Positions 28,070 to 36,399 are shown, counted from the stretch's first letter. The stretch: 64,000 nt of DNA from Streptantibioticus_A sp037034305 (GCA_037034305.1 JBAGJY010000016.1:1-64000), one strand, 5' to 3'. Notes: generated by a model from the sequence alone, not told the origin. A program made the numbers and translations.

Positions 28070-28144
28070 GAGCAGCAGGATGCCGGGTGGCGATCTCTTA
28101 GGACAAGTGAGTTTTCGTGAGAGTGATGGCGTAGGGTTGCTTAC

Positions 28145-29041
28145 ATGTTGAGTCTGGAGCGCCTGCGCATCCTGCACGCCATCGACGCCTACGGCTCGGT
28201 CAGCGCCGCCGCCGACGTGCTGCACGTGACCACCTCCGCGATCTCCCAGCAGATGGGCAAGCTGGAGCGGGAGACCGGGCAGCAGCTGCTCGCCAAGAAC
28301 GGCCGCGGGGTGCGGCTGACCGACGCCGGGCGGCTGCTGTCAGGGCACGCGGACCGCATCCTGTCCATGGTCGAGCTGGCCCACTCCGACCTTGAGGCGC
28401 ATCGCGGGGCACCGGTCGGGACGCTGGCCATCGGGGCCTTCCCGACCGCGGCGCGCGGGCTGTTCCCGCGGGTGCTGGCCGCGCTGCGGGACGAGCATCC
28501 GCAACTGCGGCCCTATCTGGAGGAGATGGAGCCCCGGGAGGCGGTGCCGCGGCTGATGCGTGGTGACATCGACGTCGCGGTGGTGCTCGACTGGTACAAC
28601 AAGCCGCTCCCACTGCCCGACGGGCTCGCCAAGGCCGAACTGCTCGACGACGTCGCCGATGTGGCGGTGCCCAGCGGGCATCCGCTGGCCGGGCGGGAGT
28701 GGTGCGACCTGGCCGACTTCGCCGATGACGACTGGATCGGCTGGCCGCCCGGCGAGTTCTGCCACGAGTGGCTGGTGTTCACGCTGCGGGGCAAGGGACT
28801 TGAGCCGCGCATCGCGCACGCGGCGGAGGAGCACCACACCCAACTGGCTTTGGTGGCCGCCGGTCTGGGGGTGGCGATCACCCCGCGGCTGGGCCGCGGC
28901 CCGATCCCGGACGGCGTCAGCGTCGTGCCGGTCCGGCACACCATGCGCCGCCATGTCTACGCGGCCTGGCGCGCCGACGCGGACCGCCGCCCTTCCATCA
29001 GGGCGGCGGTGGAAGCCCTCCGCCGGGCGGGCGCCGACTAG
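28145..29041 (+). CDS. LysR-family transcriptional regulator
   Basis: The 298-residue product has the LysR HTH (MLSLERLRILHAIDAYGSVS, AAADVLHVTTSAISQQMGKL) and the substrate-binding effector domain (about 92-290). TAGGGT at 28132-28137 lies 7 nt before ATG 28145 with no ribosome site, suggesting a leaderless message. It is divergent from the EamA exporter gene, its probable target. The effector is unknown. Confidence 0.88.
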   Translation: MLSLERLRILHAIDAYGSVSAAADVLHVTTSAISQQMGKLERETGQQLLAKNGRGVRLTDAGRLLSGHADRILSMVELAHSDLEAHRGAPVGTLAIGAFPTAARGLFPRVLAALRDEHPQLRPYLEEMEPREAVPRLMRGDIDVAVVLDWYNKPLPLPDGLAKAELLDDVADVAVPSGHPLAGREWCDLADFADDDWIGWPPGEFCHEWLVFTLRGKGLEPRIAHAAEEHHTQLALVAAGLGVAITPRLGRGPIPDGVSVVPVRHTMRRHVYAAWRADADRRPSIRAAVEALRRAGAD

Positions 29042-29392
29042 CCCTTGGGCCCGGACCTGTTCGTCCGGGGGCTGCGGCTGTATCGGCGCTTCTCGTGGTT
29101 GCCCGCCGCCGCGACGGACCTGATCGCGGGGGGACAAGCCCCCCCCGGATCCCCACCAGCGATGCGGGGTCCGAGGGCCGCGGACGGGGCTCCTTGAGGG
29201 CGGGAGCTCCAACCGCCCACGCTTCCAGCAGGGTTGCGGGACCTGCCCCCGGAACTGCCCCGCCGCGACGGCGAGCAACCGTACGGCGGGGACCGGCGGC
29301 GCCGAAACCACCGCCTCCACCGCCAGGGGACCGGGGCCTGCCCCGGGCGGCAAAGACCTGACGCGCCGGATCGGACAACCCGCCGGGAGGGC
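29042..29392. other. Intergenic region with repeats and no gene
   Basis: About 350 nt contain several GC-rich inverted repeats, including the terminator at 29050-29069 and CCGGGG-CCTG-CCCCGG at 29331-29346. The composition is typical of streptomycete intergenic repeat DNA. No frame looks like a protein. Confidence 0.55.
29050..29069. terminator. Terminator hairpin after the LysR gene
   Basis: CCCGGAC (29050-29056) and GTCCGGG (29063-29069) form a perfect stem with a 6-nt loop, 8 nt after the LysR stop. Confidence 0.6.
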
Positions 29393-29851
29393 TCACCGCT
29401 TGCGGAAGTCCCACGAGACGGTCCGCTCCGGCACCAGCCGGACCCACGCGTGCCGACCGTCGTGCGGCATCCGCGAGAGATCGAAGTACTTCGCGGCGAA
29501 CAGCCGCTCCGGGAAGTCCAGTTCCGCGCACGGTGCACCCGTGCGCGGTGCCTCGCCGACGAACTCGACGGTGCCACAGAGCTCGACACCCCGCAGCTCC
29601 CCGTACTCCTCGCCGTCGTCCACGAGCACCGCGACCCGCGGGTCGGCCCGCAGTTCGACCCAACGACGGCTGCGCACCAGGGAGTACAGCCACAGCGCGG
29701 CGCCGTCCCAGGCGAACCACAGCGCGCTGACGTGCGGCGCGCCGTCCGCCGAGACGGTGGCCACCCGGCAGGTGTGCTGCTCGGCGAGGTAACCGTCCAG
29801 CTCCCGCGGTGTCATCATGATCCTGCGGCCACGCCGCTGTGCGGTGCTCAT
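29393..29851 (-). CDS. Pyridoxamine 5'-phosphate oxidase-fold (PPOX/F420-type) protein
   Basis: The 152-residue split-barrel protein has the segments MTPRELDGYLAEQHTCRVAT, VSADGAPHVSALWFAWDG, LVRSRRWVELRADPRVAVL and HAWVRLVPERTVSWDF. It belongs to the large actinobacterial group using FMN, F420 or haem-breakdown ligands; the cofactor is not decided by sequence. GAGGGGAAGG lies upstream of ATG 29851; MMTPREL 11 residues later is an alternative. It is divergent from the isochorismatase-fold gene, with a 70-nt gap. Confidence 0.8.
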   Translation of the reverse strand: MSTAQRRGRRIMMTPRELDGYLAEQHTCRVATVSADGAPHVSALWFAWDGAALWLYSLVRSRRWVELRADPRVAVLVDDGEEYGELRGVELCGTVEFVGEAPRTGAPCAELDFPERLFAAKYFDLSRMPHDGRHAWVRLVPERTVSWDFRKR

Positions 29852-29921
29852 CGGCGCCTTCCCCTCACCCGGAACCTGACGTAGCGTCAGGACAATGGTA
29901 GGCCCGGCCGGGAGGAACGCC

Positions 29922-30566
29922 ATGGCGGAACGGGAACCACTGGCCGCGCTGGTCGCACCGGCGCACACCGCGCTGCTCACCGTCGAATGCCAGCGCGGCG
30001 TCGTGGGACCCGGCAGCGCGCTGCCACAGCTGGCCGTCGCGGTGCGCGCCGACGGCACGCTCACCCGGGTCGCCGCCCTGGTGGCCGCCGCCCGCGCCGC
30101 TGGTGCGGCGGTGCTGCACGCGGTCGCCGAGCGCCGCGCGGACGGCCGCGCCGCCAGCCGCAACGCACCGCTGTTCCGGGCGGCCGAACGCCGCCCGGTC
30201 CGGCAACTCGCCGGAACGCCCGCCACCGAACTCGCCGACGAGCTCACCGTCACCGCCTCCGACCTCGTCGTCCGTAGACTGCACGGTCTGTCGCCGCTGG
30301 CCGGAACCGAGGTCGACGCGCTGCTGCGCAACCTGGGCGTCCGCACCGTCATCGTCACCGGAGTGTCGCTCAACATCGCGGTGCCCAACGCCGTGTTCGA
30401 CGCCGTCAACCACGGCTACACGGCCGTGGTGCCCGCCGACGCCGTGGCCGGGGTGCCCGCGGACTACGCGGCCGCCGTGCTCCGGCACACCCTGGCGCTC
30501 GTCGCGACGGTCACCACGACCGAGGCACTGCTGGCCAGTTGGCGCGGCTCAGGCCAGCTTCACTGA
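29922..30566 (+). CDS. Isochorismatase-fold protein lacking the catalytic triad
   Basis: The 214-residue product has the cysteine-hydrolase/isochorismatase fold layout, but the catalytic positions differ. The usual Asp is E22 (LLTVECQRGV), the Lys position is R118/R119 (LVVRRLHGLSPLAG), and the nucleophilic Cys in TNxCV is A153 (VTGVSLNIAVPNAVFD). It is therefore unlikely to hydrolyse isochorismate or amides by the known mechanism. GGGAGG 7 nt before ATG 29922 marks the start. Its 3' end overlaps the convergent Rieske gene by 18 nt. Confidence 0.8.
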   Translation: MAEREPLAALVAPAHTALLTVECQRGVVGPGSALPQLAVAVRADGTLTRVAALVAAARAAGAAVLHAVAERRADGRAASRNAPLFRAAERRPVRQLAGTPATELADELTVTASDLVVRRLHGLSPLAGTEVDALLRNLGVRTVIVTGVSLNIAVPNAVFDAVNHGYTAVVPADAVAGVPADYAAAVLRHTLALVATVTTTEALLASWRGSGQLH

Positions 30567-31061
30567 ACCGCCCTCAACGTTGATCTTGGCGGGCGCGAGC
30601 GGCTGGGTGGCCGGACCGGCGGCCACACTGCCGTCGGCGATGTGGAACTTGCTGCCGTGGCACGGGCAGTCGATGGTGCCGTTCTGCACCTTGTTGACCG
30701 TGCAGCCCTGGTGGGGGCAGACCGCGGTGAACGCCTTGTACGTACCGGCCGTCGGCTGGGTCACCACGACCTGCTTGTCCGTGAACACCTTCCCACCGCC
30801 CTGCGGGATCTCCGAGGTCTTCGCCAGCACCGTGCCGCCGCCGCTGCCGCCCGCCGGTGCCGACGAGGAGCCCGCTGCCGAACCCGCGGCTGACGAGGAG
30901 CCGGCCGCCTGGCTGCTGGTGTCCTGGGAGGGCGTTGAGGAGGCGGAGTTGTTGGACCCGCCGCATGCCGCCAGCGCTGCGCCGAGGCCGACGGCCCCAG
31001 CCGCCGCGACCACGGTGCGGCGGGAGGTGGATACCGGGGAGCCGGAAGACTGGTGGTCCAT
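30549..31061 (-). CDS. Tat-exported Rieske [2Fe-2S] lipoprotein
   Basis: The 170-residue product has a twin-arginine signal (STSRRTVVAAAG) ending in a lipobox LAAC with C33, then a Ser/Ala/Gly-rich linker (about 35-78). A Rieske domain follows with C115-P-H117 and C132-P-C-H135 as cluster ligands and C120/C134 as the probable disulfide. It is exported folded with its cluster and anchored outside the membrane. No oxygenase or cytochrome bc partner is adjacent, so the redox partner is unknown. ATG 31061 has GAAGGA upstream. Confidence 0.88.
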   Translation of the reverse strand: MDHQSSGSPVSTSRRTVVAAAGAVGLGAALAACGGSNNSASSTPSQDTSSQAAGSSSAAGSAAGSSSAPAGGSGGGTVLAKTSEIPQGGGKVFTDKQVVVTQPTAGTYKAFTAVCPHQGCTVNKVQNGTIDCPCHGSKFHIADGSVAAGPATQPLAPAKINVEGGSVKLA

Positions 31062-31392
31062 TGGGTCACGTCCTTCGATGAGGTTGTCGCCGACTGCGTC
31101 GAGCGGCGCGCGGTAACGCCGCCCCTTCCCATACGGCTCGCGGGCCACCGGCGTTCAACGGGCGGCGCTGCGGAGCGCGGCGCGCGGTCGGGGTGGGCCG
31201 GATCGGATATCCACCACCGCCGCACCGCGGATTCATCGACCCTGGCCAGAAGAAGCGCCCGGTACGGGCCAACTGGCGGGAAAACGTCGCGGAGTCGAGG
31301 GCAAGCATGGGCGGACCACGGCGGAGTGCCCGGCGCACGGGCACCCCGTATATCCGTCGAAGACATGCCCTTGTGCCCAGTAACCTGGGCGA
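31062..31392. other. Divergent promoter region between Rieske and HipA-like genes
   Basis: These 331 nt hold no convincing gene. TAACCT (31381-31386) lies 6 nt before the HipA-like ATG and suggests a leaderless start. On the reverse strand a TTGAAC sequence with CGTATG 17 nt further on is a weak promoter candidate for the Rieske gene. Confidence 0.4.
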
Positions 31393-32241
31393 ATGCTTCC
31401 TGAAGTGACCGCGATCCGCTATGTCACGCCCCTGCGTGAGGGCGGATCGGTGCCCGGAATCGTCGAGGCCGACGATCTGGGTACATACGTGGCGAAGTTC
31501 ATCGGCGCGGCGCAGGGCCGCAAGGCGCTGGTCGCCGAGGTCGTCTGCGGTGAACTCGCCCGGCGGCTGGAACTGCGCGTGCCCGACCTGGTACGGCTGG
31601 ACTTCGACCCGGTCATCGCACTGGGGGAGCCCGACACGGAGGTGCAGGACCTGCTCAAGGCGAGCGGCGGACTGAACCTCGGCATGGACTTCCTGCCCGG
31701 CTCGGTCGGCTTCGACCCCCTCGCCTTCGAGGTGGACGCCAGCCAGGCCGCACGCGTCATCTGGTTCGACGCGCTGGTGAACAACGTCGACCGCTCCTGG
31801 CGCAACCCCAACATGCTGATCTGGCACCGCGAACTGTGGCTGATCGACCACGGCGCCGCCCTGATCTGGCACCACAACTGGAAGGGCGCGCAGGCCTCCG
31901 CCGTCAAGCCGTACGACGCCACCGACCACGCGCTCGCCCGCTTCGTCACCGCCGCCGAACTGGCCACGGCCGCGACCGAACTCGCACCGCGGATCACCAA
32001 GGCGCTGCTGCGCGAGGTGACCGCGCTGATCCCGGACGAGTGGCTGCTGGACGAGCCCGGCTTCGACACGGCCGACGCGGTGCGCCGTGCCTACGCCGAC
32101 GTACTGGGCGGCCGGGCCGCCGCCATCCACGACCGCATCCAGCTGTCCGCGCCGCCGAGGACGGCCGAGGCGCCCCCGGAGTGGCTGCGCACCTGGGTCG
32201 AGGGCAAGGCCGCCGAAGCCCAGCGGGAGGGCGGCCGGTGA
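31393..32241 (+). CDS. HipA-family kinase-like protein
   Basis: The 282-residue product shows a shortened HipA/PI3K-type kinase core: ATP-binding K35 in TYVAKFIGAA, catalytic loop FDALVNNVDRSWRNPN (D133, N138) and metal-binding D152 in WLIDHGAALIW. These residues are intact, so it should be an active kinase. It lacks the N-terminal HipA subdomain, so it is not classic HipA. The stop overlaps the start of a DUF3037 gene (GTGA), a fixed pairing in actinobacteria. Substrate and partner are unknown; a toxin-antitoxin or signalling role is speculative. Confidence 0.82.
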   Translation: MLPEVTAIRYVTPLREGGSVPGIVEADDLGTYVAKFIGAAQGRKALVAEVVCGELARRLELRVPDLVRLDFDPVIALGEPDTEVQDLLKASGGLNLGMDFLPGSVGFDPLAFEVDASQAARVIWFDALVNNVDRSWRNPNMLIWHRELWLIDHGAALIWHHNWKGAQASAVKPYDATDHALARFVTAAELATAATELAPRITKALLREVTALIPDEWLLDEPGFDTADAVRRAYADVLGGRAAAIHDRIQLSAPPRTAEAPPEWLRTWVEGKAAEAQREGGR

Positions 32242-32621
32242 CCACCCGCGACGTCTTCGAGTACGCGCTGATCCGTGTCGTCCCGCGGGTCGAGCGCGGT
32301 GAGCAGATCAACGCCGGTGTCCTGGTGTACTGCCGGGCCCGGTCCTTCGTCGCCGCCCGCATCCATCTGGACGAGGCACGGCTGCGCTGTCTGGACCCGA
32401 ACGCCGACGTGGCCGCCGTGCGCTCCGCGCTGCGCGCCGTCGAGTGCGTCTGCGCGGGCGGGGAGCTGGCCGGGCAGGCCGCGGGCGACGACCCCGGGCG
32501 CCGGTTCCGCTGGCTGACCGCGCCGCGCAGCACCGTCGTCCAGCCCGGCCCCATCCACACCGGCCTGACCGCGGACCCGGCCGCCGACGCGGACCGGCTG
32601 CTCGACCTGCTGGTGCGCTGA
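32238..32621 (+). CDS. DUF3037 protein
   Basis: The 127-residue product starts VTTRDVFEYALIRVVPRVER and contains GEQINAGVLVYCRARSFVAA and PDVAAVRSALRAVE-like NADVAAVRSALRAVECVCAG, diagnostic of DUF3037. The GTG start shares GTGA with the HipA-like kinase stop, so the two are translationally coupled and probably act together. There is no HTH, so it does not look like HipB. Confidence 0.85.
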   Translation: MTTRDVFEYALIRVVPRVERGEQINAGVLVYCRARSFVAARIHLDEARLRCLDPNADVAAVRSALRAVECVCAGGELAGQAAGDDPGRRFRWLTAPRSTVVQPGPIHTGLTADPAADADRLLDLLVR

Positions 32622-32670
32622 GCCGACCGCACGGGCGGCCGTGCCCTGAGCCACATCTGGCGCCGCGCCG

Positions 32671-32699
32671 TTGACACTGGGTCACCACCCTCCTACGGT
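32671..32699 (+). promoter_or_regulatory. Near-consensus promoter of the fabG-type operon
   Basis: TTGACA (32671-32676), a 17-nt spacer and TACGGT (32694-32699) form a strong vegetative promoter. An 18-nt imperfect direct repeat (CACATCTGGCGCCGCGCC at 32652-32669, CACATGTGGCGCCGCACC at 32730-32747) flanks it and could bind a regulator. Confidence 0.75.
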
Positions 32700-32766
32700 T
32701 TCGTGCACCGGACGTACTAAGCGGTCGCTCACATGTGGCGCCGCACCCTTAGGGCGAGGAGAGCAG

Positions 32767-33546
32767 ATGTCCACCACCGAGCAGCCCCTGTCCGCCGGAC
32801 AACGCGTCGCGATCGTCACCGGTGCCGCCCGCGGCATCGGCGCGGCCACCGCAGTACGGCTGGCCGCCGAGGGCCGCGCGGTCGCGGTGCTGGACCTGGA
32901 CGAGGCCGCCTGCAAGGGCACCGTCGAGAAGATCACCGCGGCGGGCGGGAGGGCGATCGCCGTCGGCGCCGACGTGTCCGACGAAGCACAGGTGGAGGCC
33001 GCCGTCGCGAAGGTCGCCGAGGAACTCGGCGCACCCACCATCCTGGTCAACAACGCCGGTGTGCTGCGCGACAACCTCCTGTTCAAGATGAGCGCCTCCG
33101 ACTGGGACACCGTGATGAACGTCCATCTTCGCGGCGCGTTCCTGATGACGCGCGCCGTGCAGAAGCACATGGTGGACGCCAAGTTCGGCCGGGTCGTCAA
33201 CCTCTCGTCCAGCTCCGCGCAGGGCAACCGTGGCCAGGCCAACTACTCCACGGCCAAGGCGGGACTCCAGGGCTTCACCAAGACGCTGGCCATCGAACTC
33301 GGCAAGTTCGGGGTCACCGCCAACGCCGTGGCGCCCGGCTTCATCGCCACCGACATGACCGCCGCCACCGCCGCCCGCGTCGGCATGGACTTCGAGGACT
33401 TCCAGAAGGCCGCCGCCAGCCAGATCCCGGTCCAGCGGGTCGGCCTGCCCGACGACATCGCCAACGCCATCGCGTTCTTCACCGGCGACCAGGCCGGATT
33501 CGTCTCCGGCCAGGTGCTCTACGTCGCCGGCGGCCCGCTCGACTGA
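32767..33546 (+). CDS. fabG: 3-oxoacyl-ACP reductase FabG-type SDR
   Basis: The 259-residue classical short-chain dehydrogenase has the cofactor motif TGAARGIG, the NNAG motif, a catalytic Ser in NLSSSSAQGNRGQ, and Tyr-x3-Lys in YSTAKAG. The FabG-like tail is followed by GQVLYVAGGPLD. It probably reduces 3-oxoacyl thioesters with NADPH; acyl carrier (ACP or CoA) is not determinable. GAGGAGAG lies 5-6 nt before ATG 32767. It is co-transcribed with a second SDR gene 45 nt downstream. Confidence 0.85.
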   Translation: MSTTEQPLSAGQRVAIVTGAARGIGAATAVRLAAEGRAVAVLDLDEAACKGTVEKITAAGGRAIAVGADVSDEAQVEAAVAKVAEELGAPTILVNNAGVLRDNLLFKMSASDWDTVMNVHLRGAFLMTRAVQKHMVDAKFGRVVNLSSSSAQGNRGQANYSTAKAGLQGFTKTLAIELGKFGVTANAVAPGFIATDMTAATAARVGMDFEDFQKAAASQIPVQRVGLPDDIANAIAFFTGDQAGFVSGQVLYVAGGPLD

Positions 33547-33591
33547 CAACGGCGCACACACAGCAGACGCGAGGGAAAGGCACCCAGCACC

Positions 33592-34350
33592 ATGACCACT
33601 CAGCCAGACAGCGGCCGGGTCGCGATCGTCACCGGCGCCAGCCGCGGCATAGGCTACGGCGTCGCCGAGGCACTCGTCGCCCGCGGCGACCGGGTGTGCG
33701 TCACCGGACGGAACGAGGACGCCCTCAAGGAGGCCGTCGACCGACTCGGCGCCGACCGGGCGATCGGCGTCGCGGGCAAGGCACACGACGAGGCCCACCA
33801 AGCGGAAGCCGTGGCCCGCACCATGGAGGCCTTCGGGCGGGTCGACTACCTGGTCAACAACGCCGGAACCAACCCGGTGTTCGGCCCCATCGCCGAACTC
33901 GACCTCGCGGTCGCCCGCAAGGTCTACGAGACCAACGTCATCTCCGCGCTCGGCTTCGCCCAGCAGACCTGGAAGGCCTGGCAGAAGGAGCACGGCGGCG
34001 CCATCGTCAACGTCGCCTCGGTCGCCGGACTCGCCCCCTCGCCGTTCATAGGCGCCTACGGCATGAGCAAGGCGGCGCTGATCAACCTCACGCTGCAACT
34101 CGCCTCCGAGCTGGCACCGGGCGTACGGGTCAACGCCATCGCACCGGCCGTCGTCAAGACCAAGTTCGCCGCCACCCTCTACGAGGGGCGCGAGGAGGAG
34201 GCGGCAGCCGGATACCCGCTCAAACGGCTCGGCGTACCCGAGGACATCGCGGGCGCCGCCGCGTTCCTGCTCTCCGACCAGGCCGGCTGGATCACAGGCC
34301 AGACACTCGTGGTGGACGGCGGCCTGTTCCTCCAGGCCGGAGTGGCCTGA
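33592..34350 (+). CDS. Short-chain dehydrogenase/reductase, FabG-like
   Basis: The 252-residue SDR has TGASRGIG cofactor binding, NNAGTNPVFG, active-site Ser in NVASVAGL, and Tyr-x3-Lys in YGMSKAA. The N-terminus of the active-site loop differs from the preceding FabG, so substrates probably differ. The duplicated pair suggests a lipid or polyketide modification step but nothing else in the operon confirms it. The ribosome site is weak (GGAAAGG, distant). A strong terminator follows at 34371. Confidence 0.85.
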   Translation: MTTQPDSGRVAIVTGASRGIGYGVAEALVARGDRVCVTGRNEDALKEAVDRLGADRAIGVAGKAHDEAHQAEAVARTMEAFGRVDYLVNNAGTNPVFGPIAELDLAVARKVYETNVISALGFAQQTWKAWQKEHGGAIVNVASVAGLAPSPFIGAYGMSKAALINLTLQLASELAPGVRVNAIAPAVVKTKFAATLYEGREEEAAAGYPLKRLGVPEDIAGAAAFLLSDQAGWITGQTLVVDGGLFLQAGVA

Positions 34351-34370
34351 GCGGCCACCACAGGGGCGGG

Positions 34371-34403
34371 TGAGGGGGCGGTGCGCCGGGCACCGCCCCC
34401 TCA
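34371..34403. terminator. 14-bp terminator hairpin after the SDR pair
   Basis: TGAGGGGGCGGTGC (34371-34384) and GCACCGCCCCCTCA (34390-34403) are perfectly complementary with a 5-nt loop. Confidence 0.85.
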
Positions 34404-34487
34404 CCGTCGGGACGCGGCGGAGCGGTTGTCAGTGGGGGCCGGTACGTTCTGTGGTGAGTAACGGAACACGTACCGGAGGTTCTTGAC

Positions 34488-35177
34488 GTGCCCAGCATGC
34501 TGCCCGAGTCCTGGCAGGCCGTCCTCGGCGAGGAGTTGGACAAGCCCTACTTCCAGGAGCTCACCGAGTACGTCGAGAAGGAGCGGGCCCAGCACAACGT
34601 GTTCCCACCCCGCGACGAGGTGTTCGCCGCCCTGGAGGCGACCGCGTACGACCAGGTCAAGGTGCTGATCCTGGGGCAGGACCCCTACCACGGCGCGGGC
34701 CAGGCGCACGGCATGTGCTTCTCGGTGCGGCCCGGGGTGAAGACCCCGCCGTCGCTGCGCAACATCTTCAAGGAGATGCAGGCGGAGCTGGGCCACCCGG
34801 TACCGGACAACGGATACCTGATGCCCTGGGCCCGACAGGGCGTACTGCTGCTCAACGCGGTGCTGACGGTCCGCGAGGGCGAGGCCAACGCGCACAAGGG
34901 CAAGGGTTGGGAGAAGTTCACCGACGCCGTGATCAAGGCCGTCGCCGAGCGGCCCGACCCGGCGGTCTTCGTCCTGTGGGGCAACTACGCCAAGAAGAAG
35001 CTGCCGTTGATCGACACCGAGCGGCACGTGGTGGTGCAGGGCGCGCATCCCTCGCCGCTGTCAGCCAAGAAGTTCTTCGGCAGCCGCCCCTTCACCCAGA
35101 TCGACGCGGCCGTGGCGGCCCAGGGCCACCCGCCGATCGACTGGCGGATCCCGGACCTCGGCGTTCCCACCCAGTAG
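34488..35177 (+). CDS. ung: Uracil-DNA glycosylase family 1
   Basis: The 229-residue enzyme removes uracil from DNA. The water-activating motif GQDPYHG (D65, H68) and the DNA-intercalating HPSPLS motif (H187) are intact, as are FSV-type stacking and NAVLTV segments. GGAGG at 34475-34479 supports the GTG at 34488. It is monocistronic, with a terminator upstream and a small hairpin downstream. Confidence 0.95.
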   Translation: MPSMLPESWQAVLGEELDKPYFQELTEYVEKERAQHNVFPPRDEVFAALEATAYDQVKVLILGQDPYHGAGQAHGMCFSVRPGVKTPPSLRNIFKEMQAELGHPVPDNGYLMPWARQGVLLLNAVLTVREGEANAHKGKGWEKFTDAVIKAVAERPDPAVFVLWGNYAKKKLPLIDTERHVVVQGAHPSPLSAKKFFGSRPFTQIDAAVAAQGHPPIDWRIPDLGVPTQ

Positions 35178-35198
35178 CCGCTTCGTCCGTCGGCTGGC

Positions 35199-35217
35199 GC
35201 CCGGTGTCGCGCCGGGC
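35199..35217. terminator. Small hairpin between convergent ung and DUF3224 genes
   Basis: GCCCGG (35199-35204) and CCGGGC (35212-35217) form a 6-bp stem with a 7-nt loop in the 41-nt gap between two convergent genes. Confidence 0.45.
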
Positions 35218-35218
35218 C

Positions 35219-35620
35219 TCAGCCCAGGCTGTAGTCGAGGGCGTAGGTGGTGCTGGGCTCACCGTGCCGCGCGGTGAAACTGCCGCCCCCGGTGATCCCG
35301 GCCAGCTCGCCACTACCCGACCCGGGCACCACCGTCAGGGCGCAGTGCACCGTGTCGCCCGCGAACCGCCCCCGGTGCTCGATCACGAAGGAGCCCCGGC
35401 GGTCCTCCACCGAACCGGTCAGATGCTCGTAGCCGCAGAAGACACCGTCGGTGGGACCGGTGTACACGAGCGCGTACTCGACCACCCCGGACGCCTCCAG
35501 AGCGCCGGTGAAGGTGTTGGCCACCGAGGCCCGACCGAGCCGCGCACCGCCCTCGGCCTCCGCGGAGGTGTCCTCCGCCCATCCGGAGAACGTGAAGGTG
35601 CCGGTGACATGCCGCTTCAT
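35219..35620 (-). CDS. DUF3224 protein
   Basis: The 133-residue beta-rich protein has the DUF3224 features ARLGRASVANTFTGALEASG, VEYALVYTGPTDGVFCGYEH, GSFVIEHRGRFAGDTV and a C-terminal GTG-type strand SGSGELAGITGGG. Related members resemble allene-oxide-cyclase-like barrels; function is unknown. GAGGAG lies about 9 nt before ATG 35620. Confidence 0.8.
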   Translation of the reverse strand: MKRHVTGTFTFSGWAEDTSAEAEGGARLGRASVANTFTGALEASGVVEYALVYTGPTDGVFCGYEHLTGSVEDRRGSFVIEHRGRFAGDTVHCALTVVPGSGSGELAGITGGGSFTARHGEPSTTYALDYSLG

Positions 35621-35793
35621 GGCTGTGCTCCTCGCTGTCGGCGCCGTGGAATCGCGCGCTCCGATCCGACCGCGCAATTCCACGATGCCCCGTTCACCAA
35701 CTCAGCGGTCTCGTCCTTCACAGTGATTGTCAGACCCTCCCGCTAGCGTCGTCCTCACAACACAAAGCAACCACGCGACCACGGGAGGCGACG

Positions 35794-36267
35794 ATGTCGG
35801 ACGAGATGACCACCCGCATCGGACAAGTGATCATGCTGCTGCACGGCGGGGACCGCGAAGAGGCGCGCAGTCGCTTCGCCACGCTGTGGCAGGAGATCGC
35901 CGAGGACGGATCCCCCCTGCACCGCTGCACCCTCGCCCACTACATGGCCGACGCCCAGGACGACCCCGAGGACGAACTGGCCTGGGACCTCAGGGCGTTG
36001 GGCGCCGCCGACGAGATCGACCGGGACGCTGTCGCATGGAACGGCCACGTGCTTTCCATCCGCGGCTTCTACCCGTCGCTGTACCTCAATCTGGCCTCGG
36101 ACTACCACAAGCTGGGCAGGCATGACATAGCGCTGGACTACCTCGGCAGAGCGCGCCAGGCCTCCGACGCGCTGGCCGACGACGCCTACGGGGACGGCGT
36201 CCGTACCGCGCTCGACCGGCTGGAGCTACGGCTGGCCGGGGCCACCGGACCGGACCAGCCGCGCTAG
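35794..36267 (+). CDS. Tetratricopeptide-like helical protein
   Basis: The 157-residue, all-helical protein has repeat-like segments IGQVIMLLHGGDREEARSRF, LHRCTLAHYMADAQDDPEDE and YPSLYLNLASDYHKLGRHDI, then ALDYLGRARQASDALADDA. It resembles TPR proteins of actinomycetes; partner unknown. GGGAGG 7 nt upstream supports ATG 35794. No signal peptide. Confidence 0.7.
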   Translation: MSDEMTTRIGQVIMLLHGGDREEARSRFATLWQEIAEDGSPLHRCTLAHYMADAQDDPEDELAWDLRALGAADEIDRDAVAWNGHVLSIRGFYPSLYLNLASDYHKLGRHDIALDYLGRARQASDALADDAYGDGVRTALDRLELRLAGATGPDQPR

Positions 36268-36309
36268 GCGCGCCGCTGGGAGGGCGGTGATTGGGCCACC
36301 GGCTGCCCC

Positions 36310-36379
36310 GGCACCGTAGTGGCTGGTCGCGCGGTTGCCCGCCCCCCTTCGGGATGCTGCCGAACCGCAGTGGACTTCG
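36310..36379 (+). repeat. Dispersed streptomycete intergenic repeat, copy 1
   Basis: The segment starts GGCACCGTAGTGGCTGGTCG (36310-36329) and ends GTGGACTTCG (36370-36379). It matches the element at 52444-52530 over its first 25 nt at all but two positions and shares its last 10 nt. It is non-coding. Confidence 0.65.
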
Positions 36380-36399
36380 CCCGACCCGCTTGGGTCCGG

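Noticed and set aside
29393..30566. A siderophore or menaquinone role for the isochorismatase-fold gene
   Set aside because: The catalytic residues are missing and no isochorismate-pathway genes are adjacent.
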